This document shows, piece by piece, positions 1-8,702 of a stretch of 44,604 nt of DNA. The translations under genes were made by a program, and so were the position numbers. The stretch is from contig LSIG01000089.1 of assembly GCA_001556125.1 (NCBI GenBank), positions 1-44,604 on the forward strand, read 5' to 3'. Origin of the DNA: Rhizobiales bacterium CCH10-E5. GTDB taxonomy: Bacteria; Pseudomonadota; Alphaproteobacteria; Rhizobiales; Beijerinckiaceae. The stretch's first letter is position 1; every line of letters begins with the position of its first letter. A model generated the notes under the pieces. The model made no database searches and was not told where the DNA came from. It saw nothing but the letters and a program-made list of their open reading frames with translations.

Positions 1-17
1 CCATGGGCCTATGCGCC

Positions 18-515
18 TCAGCCGCTCAAGGCAGTGGCCTGAGAACAGCGCTTACCCATGAGGACGCGCCCGGAATGCAGAAGCGCTCCGCCGCTCTGCC
101 CCTCGTGGACAGGCCCGTCAATCGGCGTCATCGGCACGAAACGCCGGCTTATTGAGCGGTAGATGAACGGCGTGCTCCGGCTGAATGGCACGACGAAAAA
201 GCTGCCGGCATCCGCCATCCTGACGACATCGCAATACGAGGTCGAGTTCATGCCTGCGGCGGGCAAGGACTGAGAACTTGGCTCCTTCGCCCCCGATGGT
301 CTCGGCAGCCCGGCCAAACGCTCCGAAAGGGCCTGGCGCGACGCCTTGAAGGTAGCCCATCCTTCGCCAAACTGCCCATCGTCCACCGTCCAGCCAGGGA
401 ACGCTGCGCCGAAACCCGGATCGCCCTTATCTCCCTTATCGCCCTTGTCACCTTTCGCGATGGTCGCCGCAGCGGCGACCACCTTCTCATTGATCAGATC
501 GTCTACCGTCGCCAT
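18..515 (-). CDS. Collagen-like tail fibre/appendage protein
   Basis: 165 residues. Residues 21-34 contain a short collagen-like Gly-X-Y run made of GDK triplets, encoded by near-identical 9-bp units at about 421-447. Such runs form trimeric stalks in phage fibres. The rest has no motif I recognise. It is the last gene of the late operon visible here. Its start lies three bases past the stop of the upstream fibre gene, which suggests translational coupling. A role as a distal fibre or fibre tip is inferred from position and from the collagen-like stalk. The C-terminal part is unusually rich in Ser and Arg, so a frameshift upstream of the end cannot be excluded. Confidence 0.6.
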   Translation of the reverse strand: MATVDDLINEKVVAAAATIAKGDKGDKGDKGDPGFGAAFPGWTVDDGQFGEGWATFKASRQALSERLAGLPRPSGAKEPSSQSLPAAGMNSTSYCDVVRMADAGSFFVVPFSRSTPFIYRSISRRFVPMTPIDGPVHEGQSGGALLHSGRVLMGKRCSQATALSG

Positions 516-517
516 CG

Positions 518-1258
518 TCAGGCGACCTTCCTGATCTCGACTGTCGAATAGATCTCCGGCACCGAGCCACCGATATATCCGGCGCCGAACCCGAACCCGA
601 TCGGCAGGCCGAAGGTTGTCGAGTTCTGCTCGCCGCGGTGCTGCAGCTCGAACGTCTTGGTCCCAGAGGCGATGACGACGGTGCCGACCAGCAAGGAACG
701 CGTGGTCACGGCATCAGTAGTCGTGTTTTGCGAGGTCTGCTCCGTCGTGCCCCAGATGGCGGTTGTGCCGTCTGTGATGTTCTGGAATCGGGTCTTGTGC
801 GAATTTACAGCACAGGCCGGTGCGGCCGCTTCGATGACCCACGTCCCCACACCGAGCGTGATTTGGTTCGCGGCCAGCGAGACCCCCGCTCCAATCAACC
901 CGCCCGGATCGGCGACCACCGTATTGAGATCGCGGGTGCGCCACGCCCCGGCGAGGAAATCGCCGCCGTTGACGCCATTGGCCTTCTGATCCTGGATGAT
1001 GACGAACTGCTGAAGTAGGGTCGAAGTCTGCGTACGAGCCAGCGCCCTGACCGCCTCGCGGAGCTGCGTCAGGTCCGCGTCATCAGTCGTCAGCCCTGCG
1101 CCGACGATGACCTCGTCGATCTGGCCCGTCGTCCACCACGCCATGAAGTCGAAGAGCTGCAGGTCGGCGTCGCCGCAGCCGTAGCCGTCAGCGAGCTCAT
1201 CGGAGGTCGGCGCACGGCGGGTCGCGCTCGCCGCGAACGGAAAGTTGATGGCGCTCAT
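518..1258 (-). CDS. Tail fibre protein
   Basis: 246 residues. The N-terminal half (1-105) is mostly helical and acidic. The C-terminal half is rich in Thr, Gly and Val, with a beta-sandwich-like pattern (about 120-246) like the C1q/TNF-type heads found at phage fibre tips. It lies between a DUF2612 tail protein and a collagen-like fibre gene. I infer a receptor-binding or fibre role from position and composition; no family signature was identified. No truncation is visible. Confidence 0.65.
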   Translation of the reverse strand: MSAINFPFAASATRRAPTSDELADGYGCGDADLQLFDFMAWWTTGQIDEVIVGAGLTTDDADLTQLREAVRALARTQTSTLLQQFVIIQDQKANGVNGGDFLAGAWRTRDLNTVVADPGGLIGAGVSLAANQITLGVGTWVIEAAAPACAVNSHKTRFQNITDGTTAIWGTTEQTSQNTTTDAVTTRSLLVGTVVIASGTKTFELQHRGEQNSTTFGLPIGFGFGAGYIGGSVPEIYSTVEIRKVA

Positions 1259-1270
1259 GGAAGCCCTCGG

Positions 1271-2029
1271 TCAGACGCAGGAATAGGTGAGCGGGTCATT
1301 CGGGCAGACGAACTCGGCGCTTCCACAGAAGCCGCCCCAGCCCTCTCCGAACCCGAAGAGCGGCCCGGTGCCGTAGTGGATCAGGCCCTTAACGCCGGGC
1401 GCGATCGGGAGAACTCGGAAGGCAACGGGAACCAAGACGGTCTCAAACGCAGTTAGCGCCCTGCCCGGCGCGAGGATGGCGCGGCCCGGCCGGCTGGAAA
1501 CCAGCGTAGCGCCTTCGCCCCAGATGTGCCGCGCAGCCGATTGCAGGGACGCGACATCGTAAAGGCCGAGCATCTGATAGCGGCGGGCTTTGAGGAACTC
1601 ACGATAGATGTCATCGTCGGAGATACAGATCTCGCTGTTGCCCAGCGGCTCGCATCCGCTCCAGGTCGAGCCCGGATCGCAGAAGCCGGCGATCTCATAA
1701 GGGCCTGTATAGGCGCCACCACATTTGAACCCGAACACCTTCGGCGCCTCGCAGACGCAATGGCAGCGCGGGAAGCCGAGCCATTTGCCGATGATCGTCA
1801 ACTGGTCGCCGACCGCGGTGTCGATGTCGAAATAGTTCGGCAGCGAGCACGCCGCGCGCGCGGCATATTCCGACTGCAGCAGATAAGACCGGACCGTCGC
1901 GAGGAACTTCGTCGCCTCGCGATATTGCGTCGCGACCTTGTCGAGCGCGCCTTCCGTAAGCGGGAACACGTCATGCAAGAACCCGCTGCCGGCGAAGCCG
2001 GAAGGTGCAAAAGCGCCAAAGCAGGCCAT
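1271..2029 (-). CDS. DUF2612-type baseplate/tail protein
   Basis: 252 residues. The N-terminal part contains a helical segment (about 28-65) followed by a cysteine-rich central stretch, with Cys at roughly 89, 91, 93 and 102, and aromatic C-terminal repeats rich in Gly, Phe and Trp. The layout resembles DUF2612 proteins, which occupy the same place as P2 gpI in contractile-tail phages, between baseplate J and the fibres. A role in joining fibres to the baseplate is inferred from gene order. The many cysteines are unusual for a cytoplasmic assembly protein and may bind metal or form disulfides in the mature virion. Confidence 0.65.
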   Translation of the reverse strand: MACFGAFAPSGFAGSGFLHDVFPLTEGALDKVATQYREATKFLATVRSYLLQSEYAARAACSLPNYFDIDTAVGDQLTIIGKWLGFPRCHCVCEAPKVFGFKCGGAYTGPYEIAGFCDPGSTWSGCEPLGNSEICISDDDIYREFLKARRYQMLGLYDVASLQSAARHIWGEGATLVSSRPGRAILAPGRALTAFETVLVPVAFRVLPIAPGVKGLIHYGTGPLFGFGEGWGGFCGSAEFVCPNDPLTYSCV

Positions 2030-2031
2030 GG

Positions 2032-3075
2032 TCAGCTCTTCTTGATGCCGTACAGCGAGAAGCGACTGCCGGCCGCAGGTTGTCCACCGGAGGTCATTAT
2101 GCGAACGCCCGTGATCGCGCCCGTCGTGTTGTAGCGACCTCCACCCGTCACATTGCCGGAACTGCCGAGCGCAAGACCGTACTGACCGCGAACTTCAAAC
2201 TCACAGAAATCAGACGCCTCGGGGTTGTCGAATTCGACAGTGCCGGTGAACTTCTCGCCCGCCGCATTGCCGAGGCCAGCGCCGCTCCCGCCGGATTCAG
2301 TCAAGCCGATGTAAGTTGTGGTGTTGGTAGCGGTGATTGTCGTGCTTCCCCCGCGGGTTCGGGTGATAACTGCGTCATAGCCTGTCGCCTGCCATGTCGG
2401 CCCCGCGCCGGTTCCGACACGCAGCATCAGAGCGACGTCGTCGACCGTGGGTTTCACGCCATCGAGCTTAATGACGAAGCGGTCGTATGTGTCGTTGAGC
2501 CCGGTCGTGAAATCGACGGGAGCAGATCCGGTCGCGACTTGGCTTTGGATCAGCACCATTGCCGGCGTAGCGATAGCAGCCACCACGGCCTGAACGAACG
2601 CAGTGGTTGCGATCTTGGTCGAGCTGTCGGAAGTCCCGGCAACGGTTGGGGCCGTCGGCGAGCCAGTCAGTGCGGGCGATGCCAGCGGCGCCTTCAGCGC
2701 CAGTGCATTGGTCACGGTCGAGGCGAACGCGGCATCGTCCGCCAGCGCCGCCGCCAACTCGTTCAGCGTGTCGAGCGCGCCGGGCGCGCCGCCGATCAGC
2801 GCATCAATCGCGGCCTTCACCGCGGCCATCGTTGCAATCTGCGAAGTGTTGGTGCCCGGCGCGGCCGTTGGCGCCGTGGGCGTGCCCGTAAAGGCCGGCG
2901 ATACGAGATTGGCCTTCAGCGCCAGCGCTGCCATCTGGTCCGCTGCCGGCGGCCGATCATCGAACCCGGCCTGGACCGCGTTCAGCATTCCATCCCAGTC
3001 CTGTTCCTGGACGATGTTGGGATCTTCCGGCGAGGTCCGCAGAAGCCGCTTGATGCTGTCGAGTTCGTTCGCCAT
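2032..3075 (-). CDS. Tail fibre with tandem ALKA-SPxxTGTPTAPT repeats
   Basis: 347 residues. Residues 1-45 form a conserved-looking head. Two copies of a phage-fibre repeat follow (about 51-90 and 127-167), each with an ALKA...SPAxTGxPTAPT core and a downstream IATxAxV segment. Repeats of this type build the triple-helical shaft of many tail fibres. The C-terminal 170 residues are rich in Gly, Thr and Ser and probably form the receptor-binding or beta-structured tip. Its start codon overlaps the stop of the baseplate J gene by one base, so the two are coupled. Confidence 0.8.
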   Translation of the reverse strand: MANELDSIKRLLRTSPEDPNIVQEQDWDGMLNAVQAGFDDRPPAADQMAALALKANLVSPAFTGTPTAPTAAPGTNTSQIATMAAVKAAIDALIGGAPGALDTLNELAAALADDAAFASTVTNALALKAPLASPALTGSPTAPTVAGTSDSSTKIATTAFVQAVVAAIATPAMVLIQSQVATGSAPVDFTTGLNDTYDRFVIKLDGVKPTVDDVALMLRVGTGAGPTWQATGYDAVITRTRGGSTTITATNTTTYIGLTESGGSGAGLGNAAGEKFTGTVEFDNPEASDFCEFEVRGQYGLALGSSGNVTGGGRYNTTGAITGVRIMTSGGQPAAGSRFSLYGIKKS

Positions 3076-3971
3076 CAGGCCACCGTGATCGAAATGCGCT
3101 CGGCCGAGACGGCCATGATCTGGAAGAAGCCGATGGCGACCGGGACGGCACCCGGCGATGCCGGCACGATGCTGGCCCGGACCTGATCGACCTCGATGTT
3201 CGGATAGCGGCTCTCGATGGCCTGCCGGATCAGGTATTCGGTGACGTCCTGCCCGTTTCGCGGCCGCGTGGCGCCCGTCAGCGCCGATTCCAGGCCCGAC
3301 GCGATGGCAAGAGCCGAAGGCGGCGGGCAGCCGTTGCGGTCGGGCCGCGCGATGACATCGACCTCGATCTCGACCTCGATCTCGACCGGGCGGATGATCT
3401 TGATCGAGCGGCAGAAGCCCTCGATCGTGGTCTGCATCGTCGTGTTGCCATAGGTGCCGACGCCCGGCACGACATAGGCGCGGATCGTGCGGGCGATCTC
3501 GTCGTCGTCGCCGCCCAGGATTGCCACCGCGATGCTGTGGGCGCTGATGCCGTCCGAGTCCGCGGTGTCGCCATCGTTCACGAAGGTCTGGACGTAGCTG
3601 ACGCCGGCGAGCGCCGACAGCGCCTGCGACAGGTCGCTCATATCGATGCGCGCGCGGCCGGCATTCGTGATGGCCTGGCGGAAGTCGATGTCGCTTTCGC
3701 CGGTGGCACGCGACAGCAGCCGCAGCTTCGCGATGCGATCGAGGTTGATGCCTTCGGCCTGGTCCGGGTCGTTGGCCTGATAGGCGGCAAGCACGATCTC
3801 CCAGGCCGTCGCAATGACGTCCGCATGCAGACCGTTCAACTGACCCAGAGGCGATGCGGCGGTCTGGATCACGCCAGGGCCGAATGTCGCGACGTTGGCC
3901 GCCTCGAGGTCAGCAAGGATCTCCGGCAGCCGCTTCAGTTCGAAGCCGCTCGGGATGACGCCATAGGCCAT
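3075..3971 (-). CDS. Baseplate J-like protein
   Basis: 298 residues when started at the ATG at 3971; the frame is open further upstream, but that stretch overlaps the gp25-like gene and looks like non-coding frame. The protein resembles P2 gpJ/Mu gp47 baseplate wedge proteins: an N-terminal segment with a FG-P-G...SPLGQL pattern near residues 30-47, a mixed alpha/beta middle, and a C-terminal region typical of the family. It would form the wedge ring that sets off sheath contraction. It follows the gp25-like gene by eight bases, the usual W-J order of contractile tails. Confidence 0.85.
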   Translation of the reverse strand: MAYGVIPSGFELKRLPEILADLEAANVATFGPGVIQTAASPLGQLNGLHADVIATAWEIVLAAYQANDPDQAEGINLDRIAKLRLLSRATGESDIDFRQAITNAGRARIDMSDLSQALSALAGVSYVQTFVNDGDTADSDGISAHSIAVAILGGDDDEIARTIRAYVVPGVGTYGNTTMQTTIEGFCRSIKIIRPVEIEVEIEVDVIARPDRNGCPPPSALAIASGLESALTGATRPRNGQDVTEYLIRQAIESRYPNIEVDQVRASIVPASPGAVPVAIGFFQIMAVSAERISITVA

Positions 3972-3979
3972 GGGAGCCC

Positions 3980-4348
3980 CTAGAACTGGATGTCGAGGAT
4001 GTCGTCGAAGACGGTCGCGATCTGGCAGCGCTCGATACGCAGGCCTCGCGACGCGCGGTCGTAGACGGCGCTGAACTCGAGGATCTCGGCCACACCGGGT
4101 GTCGCCGCGATTTCGGCCTTGATGATCGATTCCGCGATCGGCAGCTCGGACGGCGGCCGGCCGAGGATGTAGCGGGTCCACTCGACGCCGGCGGCCGTGT
4201 TCAGGAACCACTCGCCGCGCCAGAGCATGAGGCGCTGGCGGATGTGCTCACCGATGGCTTCAGCGTCGTAGACCAGGACAGGCGAGCCAGTCGCGTCGAG
4301 CCTGAGGTCGTTGTGGGGCTGGATCGAAAGCCCGACGAAGTCAGCCAT
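3980..4348 (-). CDS. gp25-like baseplate wedge protein
   Basis: 122 residues. It has the compact fold pattern of the GPW/gp25 or Mu gp46 group: an N-terminal DLxLD segment, a LWRGEWFLN motif near 41-50, and a C-terminal strand pair ending in a DILDIQF tail. These proteins join the inner baseplate to the sheath. The gene lies between the spike (Gp138-like) and baseplate J genes, which is the expected place. The exact subfamily cannot be told from reading alone. Confidence 0.75.
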   Translation of the reverse strand: MADFVGLSIQPHNDLRLDATGSPVLVYDAEAIGEHIRQRLMLWRGEWFLNTAAGVEWTRYILGRPPSELPIAESIIKAEIAATPGVAEILEFSAVYDRASRGLRIERCQIATVFDDILDIQF

Positions 4349-4351
4349 GGA

Positions 4352-5056
4352 TCAAGCCTTCATGCCATCGATCTTGGCGATCAGCGCGTCGGCCGCGGCC
4401 TGCGTACCGGCATCGGTCGGGGCACCGCTGTTGAGATGGCCCTTGATCAGCACCAGAGCAGCCCGGACGATGTCGAGCAGGCTGTCGCCGCTCTCGGATT
4501 TCATGTCGATCTTGCCCGCGGCATTGACCGTGAATTTGTCTCCGCCGCTCGGCCCGCCGACGATCGCCGTCGAGCCATCGGCGCGGACCTGCATCCCCTT
4601 CTTGCCGTCGGTCGCTCCGTAGTGGGCGCCGCCGGCGGGCATGTTCTCCATCTTGACCGTGTCGGCACCGCCGCCAGGAAAGGCGATGCTGTCGGAGAAG
4701 TCGTGCATCCGTCCCGGTGCGCCGTCAGCGTCGGAACCATCGCCTTGGCTGGTGTCGGTGTTCCGCATCCGGGCATGCCCAACGACCGGATCCCCGGGCT
4801 TCATGTCATAGTGAGCCCCGAACCCACCCCCGGCCGGCATCGAGATGCGGACCTTTTCGATAGGCGGCGGGGTCAAGGTCTTGTCGCCGAACTTGCGCGA
4901 AAGCTTCGGCTGGATCGTCGCTGTTTGCGTGGCGCGGTCATAGCTGACGATCGTGGCATCGTAGGTTGTGACGATCTCGCGCCGCTCGGCCTCGATTGCG
5001 GCCACCAGCGCTTCATGCCCGCTCTTGCGGGTCGACGTTCCCTGAAAGCCGGCCAT
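4352..5056 (-). CDS. Gp138-type baseplate spike protein
   Basis: 234 residues. The N-terminal region (about 10-95) alternates strands with YDxxTQTATIQP and GD-P-V-G segments, as in the OB-fold of Gp138-type membrane-piercing spikes. The middle (about 130-180) has the short repeating beta pattern of a beta-helix, with Gly-rich turns and ending in INAAGKID-like units. It would form the central spike that pierces the outer membrane. It abuts the hub gene directly (stop at 5057 against start at 5056), matching the hub-spike pairing. Confidence 0.8.
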   Translation of the reverse strand: MAGFQGTSTRKSGHEALVAAIEAERREIVTTYDATIVSYDRATQTATIQPKLSRKFGDKTLTPPPIEKVRISMPAGGGFGAHYDMKPGDPVVGHARMRNTDTSQGDGSDADGAPGRMHDFSDSIAFPGGGADTVKMENMPAGGAHYGATDGKKGMQVRADGSTAIVGGPSGGDKFTVNAAGKIDMKSESGDSLLDIVRAALVLIKGHLNSGAPTDAGTQAAADALIAKIDGMKA

Positions 5057-5926
5057 TCACTTCACCACCTTGCCGGCCTCGACCCGGTTGCCCTCGGCCT
5101 CGACGTAGAATTCGTCGCCTCGGGTCGTGCCGCTGAACGTCAGATCGGCGACGCGGAAGATGCCGCCGCCGTCGTCGCTCTTGCGCTTGTCCTTGCCGCT
5201 GGCCTCGTCGAGGAAGTCGGACCGGACATCGATCATGCGCCCGGGCGCAATCTCGGGGTTCAGCAGCGCCTTGACCTTGCAGCCCTTGTCCGTGACCTCG
5301 GGGATGCCGACCATGCCGGTCTCCTTCGAGATCACGGTCGTGCCCTGGAGCGTTTTGTCGTTCTTCACGGCCTGGAACTCGCCGTTCTGGATCGACCAGT
5401 AGAAGCCGTGCTCGCGGCCGAGCTTGTCGAGCTCGCGGAAGCCCCAGCCATAGATCGTGACAGGGCGCTTGTAGGCGGGGAGATCGTCGATCCCCTTCAT
5501 CTCGCCCTTCGTCGTCTCGGGCATCTCGCCGACGATGTGCTCGATGATCGCCTTCGGCTTCGTGCCCGCGGGAAAGGTCTTGCTGACCGCGCCCTTGCCG
5601 ATCCCCTCGTCTCCGTCGCCGCAGTCCATCTCCGACTTGATGTCGGCAGTTTCCTTCGTGTGGGTGACGTCCCGGATCGAGCCCTTGAAGATCGTCGAGA
5701 GCGGCCCTCCCTGGTAGCCGACCTTCAACTCGATCTTGTCGAATTCCTCGCCGAGCTGGCGGCGGTGGCTCTTGGTCAGGTTGTAGACGGCGATCGTGGC
5801 GGTGTTCTGCTTCGACCCGATCGTCTTCGACACGCTGAAATCGATCTTCAGGTCGCGCACCGTGATGGAGCCCGCCTTGCCGGACACCGTCACCTCGGCG
5901 ACGCGCTTCCACTGGCGCACGCTCAT
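5057..5926 (-). CDS. Baseplate hub / tail protein (gpD/gp44-like)
   Basis: 289 residues starting at the ATG at 5926, which overlaps the end of the plug gene by four bases. The open frame continues upstream but overlaps that gene. The N-terminal ~100 residues are beta-rich (FSVSKT...TATIAVYNLTK), as in hub proteins. A GYxGG segment and the downstream order hub, spike, wedge support the call. It would form the hub between the tube end and the spike. Precise family assignment is by context. Confidence 0.75.
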   Translation of the reverse strand: MSVRQWKRVAEVTVSGKAGSITVRDLKIDFSVSKTIGSKQNTATIAVYNLTKSHRRQLGEEFDKIELKVGYQGGPLSTIFKGSIRDVTHTKETADIKSEMDCGDGDEGIGKGAVSKTFPAGTKPKAIIEHIVGEMPETTKGEMKGIDDLPAYKRPVTIYGWGFRELDKLGREHGFYWSIQNGEFQAVKNDKTLQGTTVISKETGMVGIPEVTDKGCKVKALLNPEIAPGRMIDVRSDFLDEASGKDKRKSDDGGGIFRVADLTFSGTTRGDEFYVEAEGNRVEAGKVVK

Positions 5927-6243
5927 GCAGCAACCTCGGCGGGATCGTAGTGGAACAGCCGGACACGACCGGAAGGCAGTTCCGCGCGGCCGGGCTCGGC
6001 GGCATCTGACCAGGGTGCAGCGATCAGGCTGCCGATGCCGATGTTGAAGGCTGCCAGCAGATCCACGCCCAGCACGATGCGCCGGCCCGACAGCACGCGC
6101 ACGCCATCGACGTCCAGGTTGAAGGACCACCGATACGCCCAGGTGGAATAGTTGACGAGGAAATCGCAGCGCCGCCCGGCCAGCGTCGTGGTGAAGCGCT
6201 GCGACGGCGCGTCGATGATCGGGATCTCGCGATAGACACCCAT
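5923..6243 (-). CDS. Baseplate plug-like protein (DUF6983-like)
   Basis: 106 residues. It has the pattern of small phage plug proteins: an IPI-DAPSQRF-TTLAG start, a central NLDVDG..VLSGRRIV segment (about 42-57) and a VDLL turn before a short C-terminal strand. In related contractile phages this gene lies between the Dit-like protein and the hub, as here, and is thought to close the central tube at the baseplate. It shares four bases with the hub gene. Confidence 0.7.
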   Translation of the reverse strand: MGVYREIPIIDAPSQRFTTTLAGRRCDFLVNYSTWAYRWSFNLDVDGVRVLSGRRIVLGVDLLAAFNIGIGSLIAAPWSDAAEPGRAELPSGRVRLFHYDPAEVAA

Positions 6244-6245
6244 GG

Positions 6246-6758
6246 TCAGTCCACCGCGATGGCGTTGTTCAGGATCGAGTCCGTTTTGGCCGGAATTCCC
6301 TGCGCCGGCCGGGCCGAGACCTGGCCGCGGTTGGTCGTCTCTTTGCCGGCGTCGCTGTCGGTGTCACCCTTGGCGCCGTCGCCGCCGCTCTCGGTCGAGA
6401 CGATGATGACCTCCTGCAGTTCTGCCGTGAACTTCAGGACGCGGGCATGCTCGCGATCGCGCGTCGCGACGATCTCCTTGATCAGCATGTTCGGGTAGAC
6501 CTTCAGCCCTGTGACAAGGCTGAACGGCTCCGCCGCTGACTGGATGGCCAGCAGTTGCTGGTAGGCGGCGATGGCGCGCGCGCCGTCCACGACCGATTCC
6601 AGCGTCACCTTGTAGGGCGTGCGCCAGGCGTGGTCGCTGATCTTCGCCCCGCTCTCGACGGGGTGTTCGGCGATCTCCATCGTCGCCGTGTGCTCTTCCG
6701 AGATCACGACGTCGACGAAGACCCCGCCGATCGCGCGGCTGGTCAGAATGCAGGTCAT
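6246..6758 (-). CDS. Dit-like distal tail protein
   Basis: 170 residues. Residues 1-120 follow the N-terminal Dit pattern, in which a self-contained beta-barrel binds the tube end (VSGAK..DHAW..PYKVTLESVV and a VYPNMLIKEIV strand). The C-terminal 50 residues are polar, Gly/Asp-rich and probably disordered. It would act as adaptor between tail tube and baseplate. The gene overlaps the tape-measure gene by four bases. Confidence 0.7.
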   Translation of the reverse strand: MTCILTSRAIGGVFVDVVISEEHTATMEIAEHPVESGAKISDHAWRTPYKVTLESVVDGARAIAAYQQLLAIQSAAEPFSLVTGLKVYPNMLIKEIVATRDREHARVLKFTAELQEVIIVSTESGGDGAKGDTDSDAGKETTNRGQVSARPAQGIPAKTDSILNNAIAVD

Positions 6759-8257
6759 GGCGCGGTCAGCGCTCCGGTCGAGGTGTTGGCGCCCTTGGTG
6801 CTGATGGCCCCGAGGACGGCGTTCTTGACGGCGGCGGCAACGGCATCGAGGCCTGAAGCCTGGACGTTGACCGTGGGCGAGATCGTCCGCTGGTCGTTGC
6901 CGATGTTCTCGTATTTGCGCTGGTCGGTCTTTGCCTCGGCCGAGCCCTGCATCTTGGCAGCAGTGGCCTCAGGCGAGACTTGCTTCTTGATCCGCTCAGC
7001 GCGAGCCCGAACGCTGTCCTCAAACCGCTGCTGCGAGCGCTCGGCTTCCTTCTTCAGGTCCGCTTCGGTGGCGCGGCCTAGCCCGCTGGCGCGGTTGGCC
7101 TCACGCTCCGTCTCCGTGCGGGCATCCCGCTCGCCCTTGGTTTCCTTGATGATCCCGGTCCGCTTGGCGAAGGAAATGACACCGTCGAGGAAGCTGTTCA
7201 GGCCGGGCAGCACTTCCGCTGAGAGCGCCGTGCCGATTTCTTTGAAGCGCTCCGACAGCCCCTGCATCAAAGCATCGAATTTCAGGCCGGCTTGGACGGC
7301 TTGGTTCGCGACATCGGCCCGGGTGGCCTCTTCCTTGTTCGAGGTGGTCGGGAAGAGCCGCGAGATCTCATTGGCAAGCGCGTCGAACTGCTTCGCGGTC
7401 ATGCCATCGAGCAGAACCTTGAGCCGCCCGCCGATCCCCGAATCCTCGGCCAACTGCGCGTTCTTGCGATCCTGCTCGATCGCCTTCTGCCGCAGGGCCG
7501 CGGCCTTCTTCGGCGCCTTGGTCCCGAGCGCGTCAGCCTGCTTGCGGAGGTTGGCAGCCTGCTCCGTCGCCCGCTTGTAGGCCTGGAAGACATCGAGCGC
7601 GATGGCGGCGCTGTCGCGCGTCTTCCCCGTCTTCGGATCGACGTTGAAGCTGTTATCGATCCCGAAACCCTTGAACTTCTTCTTGGCCTCGTCGGCCTCG
7701 TCGCCGCCCTTCTTGATGGTCTTGGCGACCTCGTCGATCGCGCCCACGACCTTCTTGGCCTCGTCGGCGAACCCATCGCCGAAGCCAGCGCCCTTCAGGA
7801 TGTTGCCGACCGTCTCCAGGCTCTGCGCGCTGGTGCCGATCTCCGCTGCAGCGAGGCGGGCTTCCCGTCGCGCCAGCGCGGCCTTCACGCCGATGACGAC
7901 AAAGCCGGCGGCGACGGCGGCGGCGCCCGCAGCGAGCCCTGCAAACACGGTGACGAGCCGCAGCGCCACCATCAGGATGGTCCGCAGCACAGATGCAGCG
8001 ACCGCACCCGCGCGTCGCAGGCCCCCCAGCGCGGTGCCGAGCAGGAGGACGCCCCGGCTCGACTTCTTCGACTGGTCGCCGAGCTTGCCGACGCCGACCG
8101 CGGCTACTGTCGCGGATGCACCAGCCGCCTTCAGCGGGCTCGCCGAGGCGATAACGGCCTTCTTCGTGGCATCGAACTGCTTGGCCGCCGCCTTCAGCTT
8201 GCCGAGGCCCTCGACCTCGAAGCCGAGCTTGGAGACGAGTTCCTCGATAACGGCCAT
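6755..8257 (-). CDS. Tail tape measure protein (short)
   Basis: 500 residues. It starts with a helical region (1-75), has a hydrophobic stretch near 80-130 rich in Ala, Val and Leu that could form one or two membrane-spanning helices, then long charged helices rich in Ala, Lys and Glu. This is the layout of tape-measure proteins, which set tail length and help DNA entry. At 500 residues it predicts a fairly short tail. It lies downstream of the chaperone, as usual, but with an unrelated exported-protein gene in between (8266-8646). Confidence 0.85.
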   Translation of the reverse strand: MAVIEELVSKLGFEVEGLGKLKAAAKQFDATKKAVIASASPLKAAGASATVAAVGVGKLGDQSKKSSRGVLLLGTALGGLRRAGAVAASVLRTILMVALRLVTVFAGLAAGAAAVAAGFVVIGVKAALARREARLAAAEIGTSAQSLETVGNILKGAGFGDGFADEAKKVVGAIDEVAKTIKKGGDEADEAKKKFKGFGIDNSFNVDPKTGKTRDSAAIALDVFQAYKRATEQAANLRKQADALGTKAPKKAAALRQKAIEQDRKNAQLAEDSGIGGRLKVLLDGMTAKQFDALANEISRLFPTTSNKEEATRADVANQAVQAGLKFDALMQGLSERFKEIGTALSAEVLPGLNSFLDGVISFAKRTGIIKETKGERDARTETEREANRASGLGRATEADLKKEAERSQQRFEDSVRARAERIKKQVSPEATAAKMQGSAEAKTDQRKYENIGNDQRTISPTVNVQASGLDAVAAAVKNAVLGAISTKGANTSTGALTAP

Positions 8258-8265
8258 GGCGGCTC

Positions 8266-8646
8266 CTACTCAGGGATGAATTCGGCCTCCCTGATGGTGA
8301 AGCCGCCGCGCATTTCCTCGCGCAAGGTGACCTTGAAGATCAGGGATCCGCGGCACTCTCGCTGCTGGCCGGTATTCGATGCGCGGCTGCAGTAGCGCTC
8401 GAGGCTGTAGATCGTCTGGGGCGTCATGCCCTCGTCGTCGATCTTGGCGCCCGACGTGGCGTCTCGGACCAAGCCGCCCCTGCCCTGCGAGAACCCGAAA
8501 ACGATCACGCCGTCGATGCGAACCATGTCGCCGGCCCACGCCGGCCGATTGCGCTCCAGGTCCGCAAAGGTGACGACGCGCGGAGGGTTTTTTGCGGCAG
8601 CAATTCCCGCTGCTAAACCGACCGCTCCGACAATGGCTAACCGCAT
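8266..8646 (-). CDS. Predicted exported protein inserted in the tail operon
   Basis: 126 residues from the ATG at 8646. An in-frame start 20 codons earlier would add a Pro/Arg-rich stretch before the signal sequence and is less likely. Residues 1-19 form a signal peptide: a short basic start, a hydrophobic core and an Ala-Ala-Ala cleavage site before Lys. The mature part has a VRIDG-VI-V strand pattern and a DATSGAKID segment resembling small OB-like beta-barrels, plus two cysteines near 92 and 103. Tail assembly needs no secreted protein, so this looks like lysogenic-conversion or superinfection-exclusion cargo. Function is unknown. Confidence 0.65.
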   Translation of the reverse strand: MRLAIVGAVGLAAGIAAAKNPPRVVTFADLERNRPAWAGDMVRIDGVIVFGFSQGRGGLVRDATSGAKIDDEGMTPQTIYSLERYCSRASNTGQQRECRGSLIFKVTLREEMRGGFTIREAEFIPE

Positions 8647-8702
8647 GAAGGCCTCCCTGGGACACCGGATGGTGAAGCGCGTGGGAGGATTCGGAAAGGG
8701 GA

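Noticed and set aside
4244..5950. 568-codon open frame on the plus strand
   Set aside because: It lies opposite the spike, wedge and hub genes; the product is Arg/Leu/Asp-rich without a fold pattern, as expected of a high-GC shadow frame.
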